Assembly (NCBI RefSeq): GCF_009258045.1
Contig: NZ_CP041166.1
Coordinates: 558,001 to 622,000 of the forward strand
DNA from: Sulfurimonas xiamenensis
GTDB taxonomy: Bacteria > Campylobacterota > Campylobacteria > Campylobacterales > Sulfurimonadaceae
Reading direction: 5' to 3'
Length of the DNA: 64,000 bases
Program-made: the position numbers and the translations under genes
Notes under the pieces: model-generated
Database searches by the model: none
What the model was told of the DNA's origin: nothing
Seen by the model: the letters and a program-made list of their open reading frames with translations, nothing else
Part shown: piece by piece, positions 17,069 to 24,983 of the stretch
Layout of the letters: each line of letters begins with the position of its first letter
Numbering within the stretch: position 1 is the stretch's first letter

Positions 17069-18541
17069 TTAATTTTCAGTAAGAATTTTAACGGTTAAGT
17101 TATTTAAATTTTCTAGTTTGCTTATATTTTCTTTAGCTAAATATAAACTATTTTTAGATTTTATATTTAGTACATTCTCTTCAAAGCTTATTGTAAAATC
17201 AATATTTCTTGGCTGGTGAGACAGTAGAGCAACACTTAATGAGAGAAGATAGCTAAGAGCATTGAGTTGTTGGGTTTCTGGAAGAAGATCTCTGAATTTA
17301 TCTATATGTGAAGATGATGGAAGTTTTCTTTTTGCATATTTTGCCAGGGTTGCAATAAGAATTATCTGTTTATGTGTAAAACCGAATTCTAAAGCATCTT
17401 TGATAAGATTATAGCTATGTTTATTATGAGAATAGTAGTGAAGACTGTTTCCGCTTAAACAAAGTTTTGCAGCTATTGCTAGTTCATAGCGATATTGTTT
17501 GTCTATATTTAAATATTCATAGGTTAAATCAAATATTTTTTTTGCAACACTGCTTATTTGATTTGAATAGGCTTTATTGTCTATATGTAAATCAATTATA
17601 TAGCTTACGGATGTGTTGTAGTTGGCGGGAAATTTATTTTTTGATGTTCTAAGCAAATCAGATAAAAACACACCCTCTCTAACTCCTACACCACTACTGA
17701 TTAAAGTGTTAATATTTAATTTTTTGAAAACTCTAAGCAGTATCATGGCTCCTGGTTTTATAACATCAACTCTATTTGCTTTAATACCAAGCTTTTTCAG
17801 TTCATCTTCATTTGCAACTAAAATTTTTTTCAAAAATTCTATAAACTCATTATAGTCAGGTTCAAAAGCGTGAAGTTTTTTAAGAGGGTAACTGCTGCTG
17901 TTTAATATCGCATTGGATATAGCTCTAAATGAGCCGCCGATGCCAATAATAGAAGATACATTAATATTGTCTAATTGTGTCAATTGTGAATCAATGTATT
18001 TTTTTGCACCGTCTATATCATTTGTATCAAAGTAGAGCTCTTTTAATCTTACTGTTCCTAAATTAAGAGATATATTTAATTTAATATCTTGTTTGTTAAT
18101 AAGTGAAAATTCGGTTGAACCGCCACCGATATCAATGCTTAGAGCATTTTTTTGTTCCGGTAAAAGATTTGCGCATGCAACTGCTCCAAGATAAGCTTCT
18201 CTTTGGCCATCTATAATTTTAATATTTAAGCCAAGAGAGTGTTTTATTCTATTTACAAAATCTTTTTGATTTGGAGCGTCTCTTAGTGCAGAAGTGGCTA
18301 TACAAAGAGTTTTTCTGGCTTTAAAGGATTTGATTATTGATAAAAAGTTCTCTAATGCGTCAAAAGCTCTCTGCATGGGAATATCTTGAAGATTCCCACT
18401 GTTTTGATAAGTCTCTTCAGAGATTCTTACTCTGCTTTTTGCTTCATGCAAAATATGAAATGCAAATCGAGAAGTTTTTTCATAGATAATCATTCTAACT
18501 GAGTTGGAACCGATGTCTATGACTGCTACTCTTTTTGCCAT
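17069..18541 (-). CDS. Ppx/GppA-family exopolyphosphatase
   Basis: 490 residues. N-terminal actin-like ATPase fold with DIGSNSVRM at residues 9-17 and the second phosphate loop DIGGGSTEFSL near 140, both diagnostic for Ppx/GppA enzymes that hydrolyse polyphosphate or pppGpp; the C-terminal 180 residues form an HD-like helical domain. Which substrate is preferred cannot be read from the sequence. It follows the ferredoxin gene by 9 bases, an order I also recall from Campylobacter next to cosR, and converges with bamA at 3 bases. Confidence 0.9.
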   Translation of the reverse strand: MAKRVAVIDIGSNSVRMIIYEKTSRFAFHILHEAKSRVRISEETYQNSGNLQDIPMQRAFDALENFLSIIKSFKARKTLCIATSALRDAPNQKDFVNRIKHSLGLNIKIIDGQREAYLGAVACANLLPEQKNALSIDIGGGSTEFSLINKQDIKLNISLNLGTVRLKELYFDTNDIDGAKKYIDSQLTQLDNINVSSIIGIGGSFRAISNAILNSSSYPLKKLHAFEPDYNEFIEFLKKILVANEDELKKLGIKANRVDVIKPGAMILLRVFKKLNINTLISSGVGVREGVFLSDLLRTSKNKFPANYNTSVSYIIDLHIDNKAYSNQISSVAKKIFDLTYEYLNIDKQYRYELAIAAKLCLSGNSLHYYSHNKHSYNLIKDALEFGFTHKQIILIATLAKYAKRKLPSSSHIDKFRDLLPETQQLNALSYLLSLSVALLSHQPRNIDFTISFEENVLNIKSKNSLYLAKENISKLENLNNLTVKILTEN

Positions 18542-18550
18542 CTAACTTTT

Positions 18551-18802
18551 CTACTCTTCGTTTAGTAATTGTTTATATTTAAATTGAAGCTCTGCAATAG
18601 ATTCAACATTGTCTTTATCAGGTACAATGCAATCTACCGGGCAAACTGATACACATGCAGGTTCATCATAAACACCGACACACTCTATGCAGCGATCAGG
18701 ATCGATAAAATAGATAGGATCTCCCTCTTCAATAGCTGAAGTAGGGCACTCTTCACGACATGCATCACAAGCAATACACTCATCATTTATTATTAAAGCC
18801 AT
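18551..18802 (-). CDS. 2[4Fe-4S] ferredoxin, YfhL type
   Basis: 83 residues. Two cluster motifs: CIACDACREECP near residue 9 and CIECVGVYDEPACVSVCP near residue 38, the second with the enlarged spacing between the second and third Cys that marks the YfhL/Alvin-type ferredoxins. A helical tail of about 20 residues follows. This class has very low redox potentials and serves reductive metabolism. Probably cotranscribed with ppx. In Campylobacter the homolog (fdxB) directly follows cosR, whereas here a histidine kinase lies between. Confidence 0.92.
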   Translation of the reverse strand: MALIINDECIACDACREECPTSAIEEGDPIYFIDPDRCIECVGVYDEPACVSVCPVDCIVPDKDNVESIAELQFKYKQLLNEE

Positions 18803-18912
18803 TAAAATACCTTATAGTTATAATCCAATTTAAATATATTATTTTAATATATTTTTATGTGCTCGATTTATAGCAGAATAAAGCTTTATTGTTTTTTAAA
18901 TTTGACTATTTC

Positions 18913-20211
18913 CTAATTTGCGGGCAGAATACATGAAAGTTTTGAATTTAGATTTAAGCTAGCTACAGTTCCTGTAATTCCGTCTGTTCTATTTTTGATG
19001 CTTATTTTTGCACTTAATGCATCTGCTGCACTTTTTGCCAAAAAAAGACCTAGTCCAACTCCAGGTTTATTTCCTTCTCTTTTAAAAGGGGCAAAAAGAT
19101 CTGAGCTTTCATCTATGCCGCATCCTTCATCAATTACTTCAATCAATAATCCGTAGTTGTTTTGTGAACTTCTTAAAGTTACACTTTTGTCTTTTGGCGT
19201 AAATTTAAGTGCATTTTGTAAAAAATTTTGTATTATTTGATTTAGCAAACTTACTTGAAGAACTGCCATATAGCCACATGGTTCGAGATGAATATGCAGT
19301 TTTTTGCCTTCATTCTCAGCTAAAAGTTTAAAATCATCTGCTTTTTGAGTTAAAATTTTTATTACATCAACTTCTTGAGGTTTTTCTAGCTGAGCTCCCT
19401 CTTGTCTGCCTATATTAAGTATGTTTGTAACTATAAAGTTCATCTCATCTATTGTTTTGTTCGTTACTTTAAGAGCATCAATGTACTCTTCGGGAGAGCG
19501 TTTTTTTATAAGAGTTACCTGATTCTTTAGTTTTATAACTGCAAGCGGTGTTTTTAGTTCATGAGCAGTTCCGATAAAGAGCTCTTTTTGGTACTTAACA
19601 AAGTTTTGTATTCTTTTAATTAAATGATTGATTGTAATACCAAGAGGCTCAAACTCCTCCGGTAATTCTTCTACTTTTATTGGACGCATAAGATGCTCAT
19701 TCATATTTGAGAGCTTATTGCTTAGAGTTTTAACAGGCATTACAAGCATTTTTGATAATCCAATTGCATAAATAATAACAAGTAAAAATCCGGCGATATT
19801 TATAACAAAAAGGTAGTTGAGTATTTTTTTTAAAAGTATTTTTGTAGCTGTTATCTCTTTTGTTATTTTTAAATAACTCAATTCATCCAAATTAAAAGGG
19901 TATATAAGTGTTAAATATATTTCATTATTTTTAGTTGTTTCATACATTTCAATATCCAGATGCGTTACATCAAGATATATTATTTCAACATTTAATCCCA
20001 GATACATTTCAGGCGAGGGTGCTTCTGAGCCATAAATAGACTCATTTTGTGCAATGTTTTTTGCATAGTTTAAAAGTTCTTGATGTTTCTCTTCAAAAAT
20101 AGATCTTTCGATGTAAAAATATAAAATAGAAGAAAATATAAATATTAATGAAGCAGAGGCAAATATTAGTTGGATTAAAAAGCTTTGTCTAATACTTCTT
20201 TTTGAAAACAT
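18913..20211 (-). CDS. sensor histidine kinase paired with the CosR/HsrA-type regulator
   Basis: 432 residues. Two membrane helices (about 12-33 and 132-155) enclose a periplasmic sensor part of roughly 100 residues, then a HAMP-like linker, the phosphoacceptor box AHELKTPL with H217, N box QNFLQNALKF, G1 DEGCGI and G2 GVGLGLFLAKS. It is therefore a complete, apparently active class I kinase. It lies 106 bases downstream of a CosR/HsrA-type regulator on the same strand, separated by a hairpin and with its own -10 candidate. The periplasmic part shows no family I recognise; the sensed signal is unknown. Confidence 0.9.
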   Translation of the reverse strand: MFSKRSIRQSFLIQLIFASASLIFIFSSILYFYIERSIFEEKHQELLNYAKNIAQNESIYGSEAPSPEMYLGLNVEIIYLDVTHLDIEMYETTKNNEIYLTLIYPFNLDELSYLKITKEITATKILLKKILNYLFVINIAGFLLVIIYAIGLSKMLVMPVKTLSNKLSNMNEHLMRPIKVEELPEEFEPLGITINHLIKRIQNFVKYQKELFIGTAHELKTPLAVIKLKNQVTLIKKRSPEEYIDALKVTNKTIDEMNFIVTNILNIGRQEGAQLEKPQEVDVIKILTQKADDFKLLAENEGKKLHIHLEPCGYMAVLQVSLLNQIIQNFLQNALKFTPKDKSVTLRSSQNNYGLLIEVIDEGCGIDESSDLFAPFKREGNKPGVGLGLFLAKSAADALSAKISIKNRTDGITGTVASLNLNSKLSCILPAN

Positions 20212-20240
20212 TTTTTTACCTATAAAAACAAAAGTTTATA

Positions 20241-20246
20241 ATTATA
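20241..20246 (-). promoter_or_regulatory. candidate -10 box of the kinase gene
   Basis: On the minus strand this reads TATAAT, 30 bases before the kinase ATG and downstream of the hairpin that follows the regulator gene. No -35 consensus is visible. It suggests that the kinase can be transcribed independently of the regulator. Confidence 0.4.
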
Positions 20247-20280
20247 GCCTATATAATTTGCCATTTTGAGTATTTTAGCT

Positions 20281-20306
20281 GTAAAAAGGGGTATTTCCCT
20301 TTTTAC
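20281..20306 (-). terminator. hairpin between response regulator and kinase genes
   Basis: GTAAAAAGGG at 20281-20290 and CCCTTTTTAC at 20297-20306 form a perfect 10-bp stem with a 6-base loop, 12 bases after the regulator stop. The T-run is part of the stem and no further U-tract follows on the minus strand, so it may be a weak terminator, an attenuator or a processing/stability hairpin. Confidence 0.55.
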
Positions 20307-20317
20307 ATATTAAAAAT

Positions 20318-20992
20318 TTAATTTATCTCTTTAGGGAAGCAAAAACGATAACCGCGGCGACGAACAGTTTCAATTGTGGTTATATTTAATGGTTTGTCCA
20401 TTTTTTGTCTAATTTGGTTTATAGCAACTTCAATTACATTTGGAGTAACAAGTTCCGGTTCTTCCCAAATTGCGTCTAATAGCTGTTCTTTAGATACAAT
20501 CTGATCACGGTGACGCGCTAAATGCGTAAGAACTTCAAAAGGTTTGCCTTTTAGTTCTATCTCTTGCTCTTTATAAGTAATTTTTTCCTCTTCCGGATTA
20601 ATGATTAAATCTTCAATTTCAATGATATTACTGCCACCGAAACGAAGACGCGCATCAAGGCGAGCAACTAAAACATCAAAATCAAACGGTTTTCTAATGT
20701 AATCATCAGCACCGCTTCTTAGAGCTTCTATTTCACTTTCGTTATCATCTCTCGCCGATAGAACAACTACAACAGTCTTTGGAGTTTTAGTTTTTATATC
20801 ACCGATAATGTCAACACTGTTTCCATCAGGAAGCATCCAGTCCATTAGTACTAAATCGTAGTTTCGAATATCTAAGTAGTACTCGCCATCTTTAAGAGTC
20901 TCTACTACATCGCTTTGATAACCAAATTCTTTAAGTCCTTCAGCAAGCATTTTGTTTAATGTGACTTCATCTTCTATAATTAGAATGCGCAT
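20318..20992 (-). CDS. cosR: OmpR-family response regulator, CosR/HsrA ortholog with intact phosphoacceptor
   Basis: 224 residues: receiver domain 1-115 and winged-helix DNA-binding domain 125-224. The C-terminal half (KGKPFEVLTHLARHRDQIV, VTPNVIEVAINQIRQKMDKP) is, from memory, almost identical to HsrA of Helicobacter and CosR of Campylobacter, essential orphan regulators of redox and housekeeping genes. Those proteins lack a normal phosphorylatable Asp, while here the receiver has E7-D8, D51 in LMDWMLPDG, S79 and K101, i.e. a full set. Upstream lie folB and plsY and downstream fdx and ppx, matching the Campylobacter cosR neighbourhood, with an extra kinase gene. Confidence 0.93.
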   Translation of the reverse strand: MRILIIEDEVTLNKMLAEGLKEFGYQSDVVETLKDGEYYLDIRNYDLVLMDWMLPDGNSVDIIGDIKTKTPKTVVVVLSARDDNESEIEALRSGADDYIRKPFDFDVLVARLDARLRFGGSNIIEIEDLIINPEEEKITYKEQEIELKGKPFEVLTHLARHRDQIVSKEQLLDAIWEEPELVTPNVIEVAINQIRQKMDKPLNITTIETVRRRGYRFCFPKEIN

Positions 20993-21093
20993 AAATTTGT
21001 CCTATGAATGAATATTTTGGCGGAATGATATCATAATTTTAGGTTAATTTAAAGTAGTTTTTAATTTTTTTTTAATAAAACTTTAACTTATAA

Positions 21094-21423
21094 TTAAGAT
21101 TGGGATTTGCAATAATTGCTTACACTTACCTTGCAGTCGGGTAAAATCGATGGTTTTGTTATCTTTAAATTGATGCTTTTTATCGCTTTGTATTCTTTAA
21201 TTAACTTTAAATTTAGACTCTCTAGAGCATCTTCTATAAGAAAAAACTCACTTTTTATCATTGTTTTTTTGATAATTTCAACAACATCGGCATAATTTAT
21301 AAAATTATTTTTATAGTTATACTCAATAGTAAGATTGATAATTACATCTTGAGGAGTTGTTCTTTCAAAATCTAAAATTCCAATAATGCATTGAAATTTC
21401 AGATCTTCTATATGAATTGTCAT
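21094..21423 (-). CDS. folB: dihydroneopterin aldolase family protein
   Basis: 109 residues with the FolB tunnelling-fold pattern: MTIHIEDLKFQCIIGILDFER at the start (the GxxDxER site), PQDVIINLTIEY, and a C-terminal SINLKITKPSILPDCKVSV segment. FolB converts dihydroneopterin to hydroxymethyl-dihydropterin in folate synthesis; folK, the next enzyme, is elsewhere in this window. ATG overlaps the plsY stop by 4 bases. Slightly shorter than the usual 115-125 residues. Confidence 0.85.
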   Translation of the reverse strand: MTIHIEDLKFQCIIGILDFERTTPQDVIINLTIEYNYKNNFINYADVVEIIKKTMIKSEFFLIEDALESLNLKLIKEYKAIKSINLKITKPSILPDCKVSVSNYCKSQS

Positions 21424-22034
21424 ACTACTCTTTTTTCTTCACCTTTTAAAAGACGAATAATATTTGGAATATGTTTATAAAAAAGTATAAATCCTATAAT
21501 AATAACCGGAGCATGTGCCATATCTGGATGAATTATAAAGCTGGCAATTATCAGTGCGCCAAGAGCAGTAAGAGAAGAGAGAGAAGATATTTTAATAAAT
21601 TTTGCTCCAAATGCCCAAACTATAAGTGCCACAATGGCTTCAAGAGGAAGCATAAACATCATAACTCCCAATCCTGTTGCAACTCCTTTCCCGCCTTCAA
21701 AATTCAGGTAGGGACTAAAACAGTGCCCGATAACAGATAAAACAGCGATACCCCACAATGTTGCTTCACTTACTCCTGCAAAATATGCAATTATTAAAAT
21801 GAAAACACCTTTTAACGCATCGAGTGCCAGTGTTGCAATGCCTAGTTTTTTTGCCAAAGAGGGATCTTTTTCTTTGACAACTCTTAAAACATTTGTTGCA
21901 CCTATACTACCCGATCCGCTACTCTTCACATCTAAGTCCGCATATTTTTTAGCTAAGAGCAAACCAAAAGGAATTCCGCCTATTAAATAGGCTGCAATAA
22001 AAAACTGAGCATTTGTGTTAAATAAAAAATCCAT
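21420..22034 (-). CDS. plsY: acyl-phosphate glycerol-3-phosphate acyltransferase PlsY
   Basis: 204 residues, about five membrane helices. The three PlsY motifs are visible: SGSGSIGATNVLR near residue 36, GHCFSPYLNFEGGKGVATG near 103, and a late PVIIIGFILFYKHIPNI region. The enzyme transfers the acyl group from acyl phosphate to glycerol 3-phosphate at the inner membrane, the first step of phospholipid synthesis. Coupled to folB by a 4-base overlap and divergent from nadA. Confidence 0.94.
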   Translation of the reverse strand: MDFLFNTNAQFFIAAYLIGGIPFGLLLAKKYADLDVKSSGSGSIGATNVLRVVKEKDPSLAKKLGIATLALDALKGVFILIIAYFAGVSEATLWGIAVLSVIGHCFSPYLNFEGGKGVATGLGVMMFMLPLEAIVALIVWAFGAKFIKISSLSSLTALGALIIASFIIHPDMAHAPVIIIGFILFYKHIPNIIRLLKGEEKRVV

Positions 22035-22116
22035 CTATACCCTTGTAAAAATTTGTAGTATTTTACTCTGTATATCATTACAAGCATATAAAAAATATAC
22101 GACAAATATTATTTTT

Positions 22117-22125
22117 TGATATAAT
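22117..22125 (+). promoter_or_regulatory. extended -10 promoter of nadA
   Basis: TGATATAAT is a perfect extended -10 element. It covers the first ATG of the nadA frame (22124), so transcription would begin near 22132, downstream of that ATG; this decides the TTG start of nadA at 22157. Confidence 0.65.
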
Positions 22126-22156
22126 GACAACTATTTATTTGAAGAAGGAATTTTTT

Positions 22157-23155
22157 TTGCAACTTACAACTGAACAATTAAAAGAGAAGATAAAAGAGTA
22201 TAAAAAAAGATTGAATGTAACTATTGTCGCACATTTTTATCAAAGAGACGAAGTTTTTGAGATAGCTGATATCACAGGCGATTCTCTCGAACTTGCAATT
22301 AAAACTAGAGATGATGATTCTGAGTTTGTTCTTTTTTGCGGTGTCGGATTTATGGGGCAGAGTGTAAAAGTTTTATCGCCAAACAAAAGAGTAGTTATGC
22401 CAAAAGCTGCATGTTGCGCAATGGCAACAATGATTGATGGCATGCAGTTTGATGCATCTGTAAAGGTTCTGAATGATGCAGGTATACCTAATGAAAATAT
22501 TTTGCCTATCACTTATATAAATTCAAATGCCGATGTAAAAGCAAAAGTTGGCGAAATGGGTGGTATGGTTTGTACAAGTTCCAATGCAAAGAAAATTATT
22601 ACAACAGCCCTTAAGGAGGGTAAAAAGATACTTTTTGTTCCAGACAGATGTTTGGGTCAAAATATAGCAAATCAGATGGGACTTAAATCATGTGTAATCG
22701 GTGATGGAACCAATCCTGCAGATGCCGATATTATTTGCTATAACGGTTTTTGTTCTGTCCATCAGCTTTTTACAATGGACGATATTAACTTTTATCGTAA
22801 AAAATATCCGGGCATACTTATAGCTGTTCATCCGGAATGTGACCCTGAAATATGTAATGCTGCCGACTTTGTAGGATCTACCTCTCAGCTTATAAACTAT
22901 ATCAAAAAGCTTCCCGAAGATCAAAAGGTTGCAGTTGGAACTGAATTTAACTTAGTTAATCGTCTGCGTCCAAAAAATACTTTCGTACTATCTTCTACAA
23001 AACCGGAGTGTCCAACTATGAATGAAACAACACTAAAAGATGTATATGATGTACTTAAATCTATTGATGAGGGTGAGCCTCTTAATGAGATAGAAGTGGA
23101 TGAAAAAACACAAAAATGGGCAAAAATAGCTTTAGAACGGATGTTAGCATTATGA
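22157..23155 (+). CDS. nadA: quinolinate synthase NadA
   Basis: 332 residues from TTG 22157, chosen because GAAGGA lies just upstream and the in-frame ATG at 22124 falls inside the -10 box. Family signatures: VAHFYQRDEVFEIAD, FCGVGFMGQSVKVL, a Cys-rich AACCAMATM, GMVCTSSNA, HPECDPEIC and GTEFNLVNRL, including the three Cys that ligate the catalytic [4Fe-4S] cluster. NadA condenses iminoaspartate with dihydroxyacetone phosphate to quinolinate. The stop overlaps nadC (ATGA). nadB is not in the window. Confidence 0.94.
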   Translation: MQLTTEQLKEKIKEYKKRLNVTIVAHFYQRDEVFEIADITGDSLELAIKTRDDDSEFVLFCGVGFMGQSVKVLSPNKRVVMPKAACCAMATMIDGMQFDASVKVLNDAGIPNENILPITYINSNADVKAKVGEMGGMVCTSSNAKKIITTALKEGKKILFVPDRCLGQNIANQMGLKSCVIGDGTNPADADIICYNGFCSVHQLFTMDDINFYRKKYPGILIAVHPECDPEICNAADFVGSTSQLINYIKKLPEDQKVAVGTEFNLVNRLRPKNTFVLSSTKPECPTMNETTLKDVYDVLKSIDEGEPLNEIEVDEKTQKWAKIALERMLAL

Positions 23156-23967
23156 TAGAAGAGTTTGTAAAAGCCTCGTTAGATCAAGATGTTGGTCGTG
23201 GTGATCTGTATGCTTTAGTTGAGCCTAGTGTTAAAGCAAGTGCCAGAATTATCGCAAAGAGTGACGGAGTCGCAGCGGGTGTTGAGTATATAAATGTCTT
23301 GGCAGAGTTGGAGAATTTTGAAATTACATGGAATGTAAATGACGGTGAAAGCTTTTTAAAAGGCGATGTTTTAGCAAATATCAGCGGGACTTCGCATGTG
23401 CTTTTAAAAATAGAGAGAACTCTTTTAAATATACTGCTTCATGCAAGTTCAATAGCAACTTTGACTAAAAAGTATGCAGATTTTTTAGAACCTTACGGTG
23501 TTAAGCTTTTAGATACAAGAAAAACAAGACCGCTGCTTAGAATTTTTGAGAAATATGCGACAAGATGCGGAGGAGCAGTAAATCATCGCATGGGCTTGGA
23601 TGATTCGTTAATGATAAAAGACACTCATTTAAAAACTATAGAGAATCTTAAAATTTATATAGAAAAAGCAAGAAAAAAGATTCCTTTTACTTCAAAAATA
23701 GAGGTAGAGGCAGAGAACTTTGAAACCGCAAAGGAGGCTTTTGAAGCCGGAGCTGATATAGTGATGTGCGATAATATGTCTCCGGAGCAGATTCAAGAAA
23801 TTATTGCGTATAGAGATGAAAATTTTCCACATGTACTTTTGGAAGCAAGCGGAAATATTTCACTTGAAACTATTGAATCTTACGCAAAAACCGGCATAGA
23901 TGCAATTAGCAGCGGTTCGCTTATTCATCAGGCAAACTGGATAGATCTGTCTATGAAAATGGATTAG
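23152..23967 (+). CDS. nadC: quinolinate phosphoribosyltransferase NadC
   Basis: 271 residues from ATG 23152, which overlaps the nadA stop by 4 bases; the frame extends 12 codons further upstream but only inside nadA. Motifs: LLDTRKTRPLLR (PRPP/quinolinate binding), CGGAVNHRMGLDD, IEVEAENFE and VMCDNMSP, LLEASGNIS. Converts quinolinate and PRPP to nicotinate mononucleotide. Coupled with nadA as a two-step de novo NAD module. A diverged paralog, modD, is at 61391-62236. Confidence 0.94.
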   Translation: MIEEFVKASLDQDVGRGDLYALVEPSVKASARIIAKSDGVAAGVEYINVLAELENFEITWNVNDGESFLKGDVLANISGTSHVLLKIERTLLNILLHASSIATLTKKYADFLEPYGVKLLDTRKTRPLLRIFEKYATRCGGAVNHRMGLDDSLMIKDTHLKTIENLKIYIEKARKKIPFTSKIEVEAENFETAKEAFEAGADIVMCDNMSPEQIQEIIAYRDENFPHVLLEASGNISLETIESYAKTGIDAISSGSLIHQANWIDLSMKMD

Positions 23968-24043
23968 CTGTTATTGGAGAAGTTTTAAATTATATTTACA
24001 AAATGAATAAGAATGTAGTATATAATCACAAAAAAGATATAAA

Positions 24044-24982
24044 TTGAGTGAAATTTTAGAAAAAATAGACAAAGCTGGTCATATTGTTGTTATTTCGCAT
24101 CTCAATCCTGATGCGGATTCAATAGGCAGTGCCAGTGCTATGTATAGTTTTTTACTACAGAAACATAAAAAGGTTTCATGGTTTTGCAAAACTCAAAAAA
24201 TAGATCAGAAATTATCTTTTATGCCATGGTTTGAAAAGATTAGAAACTCATTTCCAAACTCTGCAGATTTGGCAATTGCACTTGATTGTGCAAATGAGAA
24301 GCGTTTGGGCACAGATGTAGAGTGTGAATTGATAAATATAGATCATCACATTACAAACAGCTACTATGGAGATATAAATTTAGTAAAAACTGATTTTATT
24401 AGCACAACAGAGATTTTGTATGATTTTTTTAAAACAAACGATGTAAAAGTAAACAGAAAAATGGCGACAGCACTCTATGCCGGATTGCTGGATGATTCTG
24501 ATGGTTTTTTGTCTCAAAAAGTCAACAGTAAGCTATTTGTTACGGTTAAAGAGCTGCTGGATCAGGATGCAGATTTTAAACTTTGTAACAAAAATATTAT
24601 GAAAAGCATCTCGCTTGGGGCTTTGAGGCTAAAAGCAGTTATGTTTAAAAATATGTCGTTAAAATATAATGCAAAAGTTGCAGTTTTTTGCGTAAGTGAT
24701 GAGGATATGAGATCGACCGGTGCAGCTGCAGAGGATTGCGAAGCTCCGCTGGAAGAGTCATTAAATCTTCCATATGTAAAGGTCGCTTTGCTGCTTAGAC
24801 AAAAGAGCGATTTTACAATAAAGGGTTCTCTTCGCTCTAAAGCGGGAGTGGATGTTTGCAAAATCGCTGTCAAATTTGACGGCGGCGGACACAAAGAGAG
24901 AGCCGGTTTTGATTTAAAGAGTGTTGTCTCTTTAGAAGAGGCAGAGACAAAAATATTAAATTTGATACAAAAGGAGTTATAG
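24044..24982 (+). CDS. DHH/DHHA1 phosphoesterase, NrnA-like
   Basis: 312 residues from a TTG start. DHH-superfamily metal motifs in order: SHLNPDADSIGSA, ALDCAN, IDHHITNSYYGD, GLLDDSDGF, and the DHHA1 nucleic-acid motif FDGGGHKERAGF near the C-terminus. The layout fits the NrnA group, which degrades nanoRNA and can dephosphorylate pAp in the cytoplasm. It is followed after one base by the peptidase gene, so both are likely cotranscribed. Confidence 0.87.
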   Translation: MSEILEKIDKAGHIVVISHLNPDADSIGSASAMYSFLLQKHKKVSWFCKTQKIDQKLSFMPWFEKIRNSFPNSADLAIALDCANEKRLGTDVECELINIDHHITNSYYGDINLVKTDFISTTEILYDFFKTNDVKVNRKMATALYAGLLDDSDGFLSQKVNSKLFVTVKELLDQDADFKLCNKNIMKSISLGALRLKAVMFKNMSLKYNAKVAVFCVSDEDMRSTGAAAEDCEAPLEESLNLPYVKVALLLRQKSDFTIKGSLRSKAGVDVCKIAVKFDGGGHKERAGFDLKSVVSLEEAETKILNLIQKEL

Positions 24983-24983
24983 T

